DNA from: JANLQX01 sp043775075
GTDB lineage: Bacteria > Actinomycetota > Acidimicrobiia > Acidimicrobiales > JANYDT01
NCBI GenBank assembly: GCA_043775075.1
Contig: JAYVSS010000124.1
Span: 1 to 5,130 of the forward strand
DNA: 5,130 nucleotides
Direction of reading: 5' to 3'
How positions within the stretch are numbered: the first letter of the stretch is position 1; each line of letters begins with the position of its first letter. Under the pieces are notes generated by a model. The model did not search any database, was not told the origin of the DNA, and saw only the letters and a list, made by a program, of their open reading frames with translations. The translations under genes were made by a program, and so were the position numbers. Below are positions 1-5,130 of the stretch, one piece after another.

Positions 1-2
1 GC

Positions 3-506
3 AATGTGGACGATCTCCGGGTTCTTTACGACCTCCACGGCAGCGAAATCTTCCGGTTTTGTCACCATCTGGTGGGCGACCGGGGCCTCGCCGAAGAGGC
101 CATGCAGGAAACGTTCCTCCGGGCGTGGCGGGCGGCCGACCGCTTTGAATCGTCAGCCGGTTCCATTCGTACGTGGATGTACGCCATCGCCCGCAACGTG
201 TGCATCGACGCCCTCAGGTCCCGCGGACGGCGGTTCACCCTTCCCCCATCGCAAACCGGCGAGTCGTTTGAACGCAGCACCGAAGCGGGCTTCGATGCCA
301 TGCTTTCTTCGTGGATGCTCGAAGAGGCTCTGCGTCGGATCCCCGCCGAACAACGCGACGCGCTGGTTCTCACCTATGTCCGAGACCGTCCGTATTCTGA
401 GATTGCTGATGTTCTCGGAATTCCCGAAGCGACGCTACGGACCCGGGTGTTTTACGGCTTGAAATCGGTGCGACGAGTGCTGGAAGAGATGGGCTGGCAT
501 GAATAA
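3..506 (+). CDS. ECF-type sigma-70 family RNA polymerase sigma factor, possibly 5'-partial
   Basis: This is an alternative sigma factor that would direct RNA polymerase to a small regulon. Counting from the GTG at 6, residues about 5-75 form region 2 (core binding and -10 recognition), with the typical LAEEAMQETFLRAWR and TWMYAIARNVCIDALR stretches. A variable linker follows. Residues about 104-158 form region 4, with RIPAEQRDALVL and a helix-turn-helix at about 130-153 (YSEIADVLGIPEATLRTRV) for -35 binding. There is no region 1.1 or 3, as is usual for ECF factors. The first in-window start is GTG at 6, but the frame is open to the window edge and only about six residues precede region 2, fewer than usual, so the true start may lie upstream. 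The stop at 504-506 is followed ten bases later by the anti-sigma gene, which implies co-transcription and pairing. The family call is firm; the ECF subgroup and the signal are unknown. Confidence 0.9.
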   Translation, partial: NVDDLRVLYDLHGSEIFRFCHHLVGDRGLAEEAMQETFLRAWRAADRFESSAGSIRTWMYAIARNVCIDALRSRGRRFTLPPSQTGESFERSTEAGFDAMLSSWMLEEALRRIPAEQRDALVLTYVRDRPYSEIADVLGIPEATLRTRVFYGLKSVRRVLEEMGWHE

Positions 507-509
507 GGA
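505..509 (+). promoter_or_regulatory. Shine-Dalgarno site that decides the anti-sigma start
   Basis: AAGGA lies seven bases upstream of the ATG at 517. A longer in-frame start, ATG at 499, overlaps the end of the sigma gene but has only a poor purine stretch ahead of it. The SD spacing favours 517. The site sits on the sigma gene's stop codon, so translation of the two genes is probably coupled. Confidence 0.6.
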
Positions 510-516
510 CGAAACG

Positions 517-1344
517 ATGAGCGGGGGACCCACACCTCTTCAGTGCGAGCGAACCGTCGACCTCGGCGCGTACCTCGTCGGTGGGATGAGCGAGACCGAA
601 TCGCGCTCGATGCGTTTGCATATTGATACGTGCACATGGTGTTCGGCAGAGCTGCGAGAACTACGTCCGATAGCCAACCTTTTTGACACAACCGAGTTAG
701 CGTCCGCCATCGTCGGCGAGCGACTCGAGCCCACACCCGACGCGGCTTCTCGTCTCTTCGCCCGGGCGAACGCCGAACTAATCTCGTCCACATTTTCCGA
801 TGTCGTGCCCGTTGCGGAAACGGTTCGAACTCCGGGCGTCGTTGCTCCACGACGCCCACGGAAGCGAACAATGGTCGCCGCCGGCATGGCGGTCTTTGCT
901 CTCGGCGTTGGCTCCACCCTCGGCACCGAGCGATTGGTCGCGACGCCGAAGAAACCTAAGCGCGCTTTCGAAAAAGTTCGCTTCTCGACTGTCTCATTGC
1001 GCGCGCCATCGCCGACGCCGCCGGTCACGCGCCCGGGCCTGACTCCACCCAAGGCCTGGGTGGCAATCGATCAGACACCGGCTGGCACGTACGCATATCT
1101 GTATGTTCGGGATTTCGAGGTGGGCAAGGTGTACCGGTGGTGGTTCATCAGGCGTGACGGTATGCGTGTTCCGCTCGGCTCATTTCGCTACCCGGGAGCG
1201 GTGGACGGCGACGAGTGGCTGCAATGCCCGGGTCATACCGCACTCTCGCGCACCGAGCTGATAGCGATCGGCGCCACCAATGAAGACGGATTCGATGTCG
1301 TTCGCCAGGACCTACCTGCGACACCGAAGCTGGTCGCCACCTAA
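517..1344 (+). CDS. Membrane-anchored zinc-finger anti-sigma factor (RskA-like C-terminus)
   Basis: Probable inhibitor of the ECF sigma factor encoded just upstream. It is 275 residues long from ATG 517. The N-terminal anti-sigma domain (about 5-60) carries the zinc-binding pattern Cys10 - His35 - Cys39 - Cys42, that is HxxxCxxC with a ligand 25 residues before it. A disordered stretch leads to a basic patch (RRPRKR, 112-117) and one hydrophobic segment at about 118-136 (MVAAGMAVFALGVGSTLG), read as a single transmembrane helix with the N-terminus in the cytoplasm. A Pro-rich, basic linker follows (about 143-180). The outer domain (about 180-262) includes AYLYVRDFEVGKVYRWWFI and a pattern like the C-terminal domain of RskA-type anti-sigma-K factors, which is the presumed sensing part. 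The start was chosen on SD evidence; ATG 499 would add six residues. The role is inferred from domain order and gene pairing; the signal sensed is unknown. Confidence 0.85.
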   Translation: MSGGPTPLQCERTVDLGAYLVGGMSETESRSMRLHIDTCTWCSAELRELRPIANLFDTTELASAIVGERLEPTPDAASRLFARANAELISSTFSDVVPVAETVRTPGVVAPRRPRKRTMVAAGMAVFALGVGSTLGTERLVATPKKPKRAFEKVRFSTVSLRAPSPTPPVTRPGLTPPKAWVAIDQTPAGTYAYLYVRDFEVGKVYRWWFIRRDGMRVPLGSFRYPGAVDGDEWLQCPGHTALSRTELIAIGATNEDGFDVVRQDLPATPKLVAT

Positions 1345-1384
1345 CGCCGGCCGAATCATCTCGCTCTCGCTGCCCGCGGGCTCG

Positions 1385-1390
1385 TACCCT
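1385..1390 (+). promoter_or_regulatory. Candidate -10 box for ilvE (near-leaderless start)
   Basis: TACCCT fits the TAnnnT actinobacterial -10 pattern and ends eight bases before the ilvE ATG, so transcription would start at about 1397-1399. No SD sequence precedes this ATG, which fits a leaderless or nearly leaderless mRNA. No convincing -35 is present, and a six-base pattern this loose can arise by chance. Confidence 0.3.
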
Positions 1391-1398
1391 GGTTCCCT

Positions 1399-2478
1399 AT
1401 GGCCCTCGAGTACACCACCACCCTCCGGACGAACCCGACCAGCGCGGAGCGTCGAAACGAAATCTTTGCTTCGCCCGGCTTCGGAAAATTCTTTACCGAT
1501 CACATGGTGCAGGCCACCTGGACAGCGGCTGATGGTTGGCACGACGCGCAGATCCTTCCGTACGGACCAATCCAACTCGACCCGGCGGCGGCGGTTCTGC
1601 ACTACGCCCAGGAAATATTTGAGGGAATGAAGGCCTACCGCCACGCCGACGGCTCGGTGTGGACGTTTCGTCCGGATGCGAACGCCGCCCGGTTCAACCG
1701 TTCGGCCGAGCGCCTGGCCCTCCCGACGTTCTCGCCCGACAACTTCGTCAACGCCATCGAGCAGCTGGTTCAGATCGACGTCGATTGGGTGCCGTCGGGG
1801 GGCGAGAACAGTCTGTATCTCCGGCCATTTATGTTCGCGTCGGAATCGTTCCTCGGCGTTCGCCCGGCCGCCGAAGTGCGATTCATGGTCATCGCCTCCC
1901 CCGTGGGCCCGTACTTCGCCGGTGGTGTGAAGCCCGTGAGCATCTGGCTATCGTCCAACTTCACACGAGCCGCACTCGGCGGAACTGGAGCGGCAAAGTG
2001 TGGCGGCAACTACGCCGCCGGTCTGGCCGCACAGCTTGAGGCTTCGGCCAACGGTTGCGATCAGGTGTGCTTCGTCGATGCCGTGGAACGCAAATGGGTC
2101 GAAGAGCTCGGCGGCATGAACCTCTACTTCGTCCACGCCGACGGCCGACTCACAACCCCCCCACTCTCCGGCACCATTCTCGAAGGCGTCACGCGGTCGT
2201 CGATCCTTACACTGGGCAAGGAGCTCGGGCTCACCGTCGAAGAGCGGCCGGTTTCGGTCGATGAGTGGCGCCAGGGAGTGACCAGCGGCTCGGTTCGCGA
2301 GGTGTTCGCCTGTGGCACCGCGGCCGTGGTCACACCCGTCGGGCGTTTGGTCTGGGAAGGCGGCGAGGCCGGAAACCAAATTGCCGGCGACATCACCACG
2401 CAACTACGGAGCGCGCTTATCGATATTCAATACGGCCGATCCATCGATACGCACGGCTGGATGCATCGCCTGGCTTGA
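1399..2478 (+). CDS. ilvE: Branched-chain amino acid aminotransferase (class II IlvE)
   Basis: This is a PLP-dependent, fold type IV transaminase. It interconverts leucine, isoleucine and valine with their 2-oxo acids using 2-oxoglutarate/glutamate, and performs the last step of their synthesis in the cytoplasm. At 359 residues it has the usual full length of the class II branch. Family features are visible in order: the N-terminal GFGKFFTDHM; HYAQEIFEGMKAY (68-80); RPDANAARFNRSAERLALP (91-109); SLYLRPFMFA (138-147); GGTGAAKCGGNYAAGL with the PLP lysine Lys200; WVEELGGMN with Glu236, expected to contact the PLP ring nitrogen; ITRSS-like VTRSS (264-268); CGTAAVVTPVG (305-315); and the typical end DTHGWMH. 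The start is supported by the family N-terminus although there is no SD. It lies 54 bases after the anti-sigma gene on the same strand but probably has its own promoter. No other ilv gene is in view. Confidence 0.96.
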   Translation: MALEYTTTLRTNPTSAERRNEIFASPGFGKFFTDHMVQATWTAADGWHDAQILPYGPIQLDPAAAVLHYAQEIFEGMKAYRHADGSVWTFRPDANAARFNRSAERLALPTFSPDNFVNAIEQLVQIDVDWVPSGGENSLYLRPFMFASESFLGVRPAAEVRFMVIASPVGPYFAGGVKPVSIWLSSNFTRAALGGTGAAKCGGNYAAGLAAQLEASANGCDQVCFVDAVERKWVEELGGMNLYFVHADGRLTTPPLSGTILEGVTRSSILTLGKELGLTVEERPVSVDEWRQGVTSGSVREVFACGTAAVVTPVGRLVWEGGEAGNQIAGDITTQLRSALIDIQYGRSIDTHGWMHRLA

Positions 2479-2825
2479 AAGCGTCGCTGGGCGTGCGCGT
2501 CGGGACTTTGCCACCCACCGCTGGTTCGCTTCTGAAAACGCCCCCACGGAAACCTCGACCTCAAGCGTCGCCAGGACCGCCACGACCCAACCCGCGTCAC
2601 GAAGTCGCCACGCCAGCGTGCTCGGGGTCGATCTCGGAAGGTCCGACTCACCCCGCGCCTTAGCGTTCACCGGATCGCCGACCACCAAACTCGTTCGGAG
2701 CGGCGTTATCGCCCTCATCACTGGCGCTTTGGCGTTGCGGGCCGGACGGCGACCCTCTGGAGACGACCCGGCGGCGATCGCCGGAATCCGCCATTCCGAC
2801 GTGGGTCGGGGAAGGCCCGAGGTAA

Positions 2826-2842
2826 CCACCGATTCGTGGTGG
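2826..2842. promoter_or_regulatory. Short dyad ahead of the class III aminotransferase, possible operator
   Basis: CCACC and GGTGG form perfect 5-base arms around a 7-base centre, about 50 bases before the start at 2893. A loose -10 candidate, TATGGT at 2848-2853, lies just downstream, so a protein bound here would overlap the -35 area. The arms are short and no regulator gene is adjacent, so this is a weak call. Confidence 0.15.
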
Positions 2843-2880
2843 ACTTATATGGTTGCCCTACACCCAAGGGCCCCGACGGC

Positions 2881-2885
2881 AAGGA
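2881..2885 (+). promoter_or_regulatory. Shine-Dalgarno site of the class III aminotransferase
   Basis: AAGGA sits seven bases before ATG 2893. It is one of the two best-placed ribosome sites in the window and fixes this start, in contrast to the SD-less starts at 1399 and 4197. Confidence 0.65.
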
Positions 2886-2892
2886 TCGCTAA

Positions 2893-4146
2893 ATGACTGG
2901 ATCTTCCCCCGAAGCGCCCTATCTCGCTGGTGTTTGGGCGCGAGTGACTGAGCTTGATGTGGTGTCTGGTTCAGGCTGCCGTGTGACAACCGTGTCGGGC
3001 GACGCGTACATCGATTTCACCAGCGGTATTGCGGTGACATCCACCGGCCACTGCCATCCCCACGTGGTTGCGGCGATCCAGAAGCAGGCGGCCCAGTTCA
3101 TTCACGCTCAGGTGAACTGTTACCACCACAACCTTCTGCTCCCGCTGGCCAAAGCGCTGCGCGAGATCACGCCAGCCTCGATTGAAACATTTTTCTTCAC
3201 CAATTCCGGGGCCGAGGCCACCGAGGGCGCGGTGAAATTGGCGAAGCACGCCACCGGTCGCCAAAACATCGTGGTGTTCAACGGCTCTTTCCATGGCCGC
3301 ACCCATCTCACGATGGCGATGACCACGTCGAAGACCAGTTACAAGCTGAAATACGGTCCTCTGCCTTCTGGTGTTTTCGTGACCCCGTTCCCCGATCTGC
3401 TGCACACCAAGCTGACCGAGGACGACGAGATCGATCGTTGTATCGACGCGTTCAAACATCTCCTCATGACCCAAACCGCTCCATCGGAAACGGCCGCCGT
3501 GATCTTGGAGCCCGAACTCGGCGAGGGCGGATATATCGCCTCGCCTCCACGCTTCATTCACGCCATCGTGGACATCTGCCGGGAGCATGGCATCTTGTTT
3601 GTCGCCGACGAGGTCCAGAGTGGTTTTGCTCGCACGGGCAAAATGTTCTGCGTCGATCACTTCGACATCGCGCCGGACATTCTGATTATGGCCAAGGGCA
3701 TTGCCTCGGGCATGCCGTTTAGCGCCATCGGCGCCCGGTCTGAGCTGATGGCGAAATGGATTCCCGGTTCTCACGGCGGCACCTACGGAGGTAACCCGGT
3801 GGCGTGTGCCGCCGCTATCGCCACCATCGAAGTGCTGACGGCCGACGGATTTATGGACAACGTCAACGCCCGCAGCACCCAGCTTGTGGGCGAGCTCCAG
3901 CGCATGGCTGCGGATCATCCGGCGATCATCGACGTGCGGGGCTTGGGCCTCATGGTTGGTGTCGAGTTCGACAGCCCCGCTCGGGTGGCGGCGATCGTCG
4001 CCGGGGCGAAGGCCAACGGGCTCCTGCTCATGAACGCCGGAACGTATGGGTCAGTAATCCGTTTCATGCCTCCCCTCGTGGTCACCGAAGCGGAGATGAG
4101 TGAAGCCATCGCCGCCTTCGAGAAGGCGCTCATCGGTACCGCCTAG
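2893..4146 (+). CDS. Class III PLP aminotransferase, 4-aminobutyrate aminotransferase (GabT)-like
   Basis: This is a fold type I omega-aminotransferase of 417 residues, the usual full length. It moves a terminal amino group to 2-oxoglutarate; 4-aminobutyrate is the best guess for the donor. Visible motifs are: DFTSGIAVTSTGHCHPHVV (41-59), the N-terminal substrate region; TNSGAEATEGAVKLA with Asn104-Ser105-Gly106-Ala107 for the PLP phosphate; FHGRT (133-137) with the aromatic-His pair that stacks on PLP; EPELGEGGY (206-214) with Glu211; ADEVQSGFARTGK with Asp239 and Gln242; AKGIASGMP with the PLP lysine Lys268; and GGTYGGNPVACAAA with Thr297. From memory, Glu211, Asp239, Gln242, Lys268 and Thr297 carry the same numbers as in E. 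coli GabT, and Arg136 and Arg390 match its substrate arginines. The usual Gln before GEGG is Leu here. Alternatives are acetylornithine, ornithine or diaminobutyrate aminotransferase, so substrate confidence is about 0.5. It has a strong SD and no catabolic partner gene in view. Confidence 0.93.
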   Translation: MTGSSPEAPYLAGVWARVTELDVVSGSGCRVTTVSGDAYIDFTSGIAVTSTGHCHPHVVAAIQKQAAQFIHAQVNCYHHNLLLPLAKALREITPASIETFFFTNSGAEATEGAVKLAKHATGRQNIVVFNGSFHGRTHLTMAMTTSKTSYKLKYGPLPSGVFVTPFPDLLHTKLTEDDEIDRCIDAFKHLLMTQTAPSETAAVILEPELGEGGYIASPPRFIHAIVDICREHGILFVADEVQSGFARTGKMFCVDHFDIAPDILIMAKGIASGMPFSAIGARSELMAKWIPGSHGGTYGGNPVACAAAIATIEVLTADGFMDNVNARSTQLVGELQRMAADHPAIIDVRGLGLMVGVEFDSPARVAAIVAGAKANGLLLMNAGTYGSVIRFMPPLVVTEAEMSEAIAAFEKALIGTA

Positions 4147-4184
4147 TGTCCGTGCATGCCGGCTCGACATTGGCACCGGGTCGG

Positions 4185-4190
4185 TAGCGT
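4185..4190 (+). promoter_or_regulatory. Candidate leaderless promoter for the CMD fusion gene
   Basis: TAGCGT fits TAnnnT and ends six bases before ATG 4197. If its last base is -7, transcription starts exactly on the A of the ATG. TCGACA at 4164-4169 is a possible -35, with a short 15-base spacer. No SD precedes the ATG, which agrees with a leaderless mRNA. Confidence 0.4.
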
Positions 4191-4196
4191 GTCGGT

Positions 4197-5036
4197 ATGA
4201 GTTTTGGTCAAAGCAACGGTCCATCAGCCTCGGCCAAGCAGCTGCAGTACCTCGAAGCTCTCCTCGGCAAAGCCGGTTACGCGAGCTTTCGGGAAGCACG
4301 TCATCCGCTCGACCTGAGCCAGCGCCAGGCCGGCGGCAAGTTCTCGACCGCGGAGGCGTCGGCACTCATCGAACAGCTCCTCGGCTCGGCCAGCGCGGCG
4401 TCAGAGGGGGCATCGATGGACGATGACGGCGACGACAACGGCGAGGAAACTCCGGCCGGTCCACGAACCATGTCGGACAAGCGTCGCCCGAGGCATCCGC
4501 GCATACCGGCGGTTGTCCACCCGTCAGACGATCTCGCAGCTCTATACGCCAAGGGTTTGAGCAGACCCGACGGTAAGCCCCTCAACATCTTCGGAACGCT
4601 CGGTCACCATCCGGCCTTGCTCAAGAGATTCAACGTTCTCGGCGGCCTATTCCTCTCGAAAGGAACGCTCCCAGAACGCGAGCGCGAGATCGTGATTCTG
4701 CGTGTCGGGTGGAACTGCCGAGCGGTCTACGAATTCGGGCAGCACACGATCATCGGGAAGCGAGTGGGGCTCAAAGACGCCGAGATCGCCGCGTTAATTC
4801 GTAAGCCCACTTCGTATGCGTGGCGAGCCGACGACGCAGCACTGATCGCCATGGCCGATGATTTGTGCACCGATGATTGCGTCAGCGATCGCACCTGGCA
4901 ACAACTTGCCGGGCGGTGGGACGAAGCGCAGCTGATCGAGCTCGTCATGGTGGCTGGCTTTTACCGGATGGTGTCAGGCTTTCTCAACAGCACGGGCATT
5001 CAGCTCGATCCCGACACCCCGGGTTGGCCGGACTAG
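4197..5036 (+). CDS. Two-part protein: small helical module fused to a carboxymuconolactone decarboxylase-family domain
   Basis: This 279-residue frame has two unlike parts. Residues about 10-63 (KQLQYLEALLGKAGY, then RQAGGKFSTAEASALIEQLL) resemble a short module I recall from small actinobacterial hypothetical proteins; its function is unknown to me. An acidic, Gly/Pro-containing linker (about 64-91, with DDDGDD) follows. Residues about 104-272 are a CMD/AhpD-like domain: LNIFGTLGHHPALL (129-142), LPEREREIVILRVGWNC (158-174), then Ala-Val-Tyr178-Glu179 and His183, and a C-terminal helix with QLIELVMVAGFYRMVSGFLN. Only Cys174 of the AhpD CxxC position is present, so AhpD-type disulfide peroxidase chemistry is unlikely. 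Related proteins are usually annotated only to family level, and I do not infer a substrate. CMD proteins of this type usually begin near what is Met92 here, so translation may also start at Met74 (4416, SD-like site) or Met92 (4470). The stop overlaps that of the convergent gene. Confidence 0.85.
   Translation: MSFGQSNGPSASAKQLQYLEALLGKAGYASFREARHPLDLSQRQAGGKFSTAEASALIEQLLGSASAASEGASMDDDGDDNGEETPAGPRTMSDKRRPRHPRIPAVVHPSDDLAALYAKGLSRPDGKPLNIFGTLGHHPALLKRFNVLGGLFLSKGTLPEREREIVILRVGWNCRAVYEFGQHTIIGKRVGLKDAEIAALIRKPTSYAWRADDAALIAMADDLCTDDCVSDRTWQQLAGRWDEAQLIELVMVAGFYRMVSGFLNSTGIQLDPDTPGWPD
4403..4410 (+). promoter_or_regulatory. Possible internal ribosome site inside the fusion gene
   Basis: AGAGGGGG lies five bases before the in-frame ATG at 4416 (Met74), right at the junction between the N-terminal module and the CMD part. 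It would allow a separate CMD protein of about 206 residues to be made. The G-run may simply reflect GGG/GGC codons in the linker. Confidence 0.25.
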
Positions 5037-5130
5037 TCAGTCTTGCGACGCACCGCTGGATGCGGAAGGAAAACCGGCTTGCCCTTTTTCAATCGCTTAG
5101 AAAGTACCTTGGCGAGCTGGGCGTACACCG
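5033..5130 (-). CDS. 3' end of a convergent gene, product not recognised
   Basis: On the minus strand the frame entering from the right edge reads 32 codons to a TAG at 5035-5033. The visible C-terminus includes VYAQLAKVLSKRLKKGKP and then VFLPHPAVRRKTD. It is a basic amphipathic tail with no motif I can assign. Support for a real gene comes from mostly G or C third positions, a sensible amino acid mix, and the stop falling exactly at the end of the plus-strand gene with no spare sequence. The start and more than nine tenths of an average protein would lie outside the window, so function cannot be given. Confidence 0.6.
   Translation of the reverse strand, partial: VYAQLAKVLSKRLKKGKPVFLPHPAVRRKTD

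Larger units (their letters stand above)
2534..2896 (+). pseudogene. Probable remnant of a surface-protein gene with an LAFTG sorting signal
   Basis: This is the only coding-like content I can see in the 414-base gap between ilvE and the next aminotransferase. The frame encodes an S/T/P-rich stretch (about 2540-2610), then VLGVDLGRSD, then LAFTG at 2660-2674, a short hydrophobic segment GVIALITGALAL (2702-2737) and a basic tail RAGRR (2738-2752). That order matches a cell-wall sorting signal of the LAxTG type cleaved by class E sortases in actinobacteria. My hand count over 63 codons around the motif gives about three quarters G or C at third positions, consistent with coding. Against a working gene: no signal peptide is visible, the only in-frame start after ilvE and before the motif is GTG 2618 without an SD, the hydrophobic core is short with charges beside it, and about 47 more codons follow the basic tail. 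The frame stops at TGA 2894-2896, overlapping the next start as ATGA. A chance open frame remains possible. Confidence 0.38.

Noticed and set aside
4..462. Plus-strand frame starting at ATG 4, one frame off the sigma factor
   Set aside because: The overlapping frame carries clear sigma region 2 and region 4 motifs; this one has none and is a shadow.
452..871. Minus-strand frame opposite the start of the anti-sigma gene
   Set aside because: Arg/Ser-rich shadow opposite a gene with intact zinc-finger residues.
1372..1381. Perfect 10-base palindrome GCCCGCGGGC between the anti-sigma gene and ilvE
   Set aside because: It is a pure G/C palindrome in GC-rich sequence with no loop and no T-tract. 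It is not a terminator, and there is no second copy to suggest a binding site.
2806..2820. Hairpin TCGGG-GAAGG-CCCGA in the gap after ilvE, considered as a terminator
   Set aside because: Only a 5-base stem, and it is followed by mixed sequence with no T-tract.
2404..2829. Minus-strand open frame of 141 codons across the ilvE end and the following gap
   Set aside because: No family resemblance, an Arg/Pro/Ser-heavy composition, and it ends inside ilvE. The plus-strand LAFTG frame explains the same bases better.
2971..3918. Long minus-strand open frame of 315 codons opposite the class III aminotransferase
   Set aside because: It lies wholly antisense to a well-supported enzyme gene. Its His/Arg/Val-rich translation is the usual mirror of a GC-rich coding frame, and it shows no recognisable domain.
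4100..4426. Plus-strand frame of 108 codons joining the two last plus-strand genes
   Set aside because: It overlaps both real genes out of frame and its translation is Arg/Ser/Pro-rich without motifs.
5084..5095. T-run after CTTGCCC near the right edge, considered as a plus-strand terminator
   Set aside because: No inverted repeat precedes the T-run, and the bases are explained as Lys codons of the minus-strand gene.

Overview
The window reads as an ordinary chromosomal segment of a GC-rich bacterium, most likely an actinobacterium. The branched-chain aminotransferase has the actinobacterial class II form. Several starts lack a Shine-Dalgarno (SD) sequence but have a TAnnnT -10 box just upstream, as expected for leaderless mRNAs. 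A cell-wall sorting signal of the LAxTG type appears between two genes. By feel the sequence suits Acidimicrobiia or a relative, but that placement is inference. No tRNA, rRNA, CRISPR array, insertion sequence or phage integration signature is visible.

Layout. At the left edge (3-506, +) is an ECF-type sigma-70 factor, possibly cut at its 5' end by the window edge. Directly behind it (517-1344, +) is its probable partner, a membrane-anchored anti-sigma factor with a four-ligand zinc finger. After a 54-base gap comes a complete branched-chain amino acid aminotransferase, ilvE (1399-2478, +). The next 414 bases (2479-2892) hold no ordinary full-length gene. One open frame there encodes an S/T/P-rich spacer, an LAFTG sorting motif, a short hydrophobic stretch and a basic tail. 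It stops at an ATGA overlap with the next gene and has no visible signal peptide, so it is probably a decayed or 5'-broken surface-protein gene.

At 2893-4146 (+) lies a complete class III aminotransferase whose catalytic positions match 4-aminobutyrate aminotransferase (GabT). At 4197-5036 (+) is a two-part protein: a small helical module of about 65 residues, an acidic linker, and a carboxymuconolactone decarboxylase (CMD)-type domain. The last 98 bases carry the 3' end of a convergent minus-strand gene whose stop codon overlaps that of the CMD gene in the palindrome CTAG.

How they work together. The sigma/anti-sigma pair is a self-contained signalling unit: the anti-sigma factor should hold the sigma factor at the membrane until a signal releases it. 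The two aminotransferases use the same cofactor, pyridoxal phosphate (PLP), but have different folds. They do not form an obvious pathway. Each start from ilvE onward has its own candidate expression signal, so the plus-strand genes are probably several transcription units rather than one operon. I see no clear new defence or mobile system. The points most worth a second look are the LAFTG remnant, the CMD fusion with a possible internal start, and the overlapping convergent stops.
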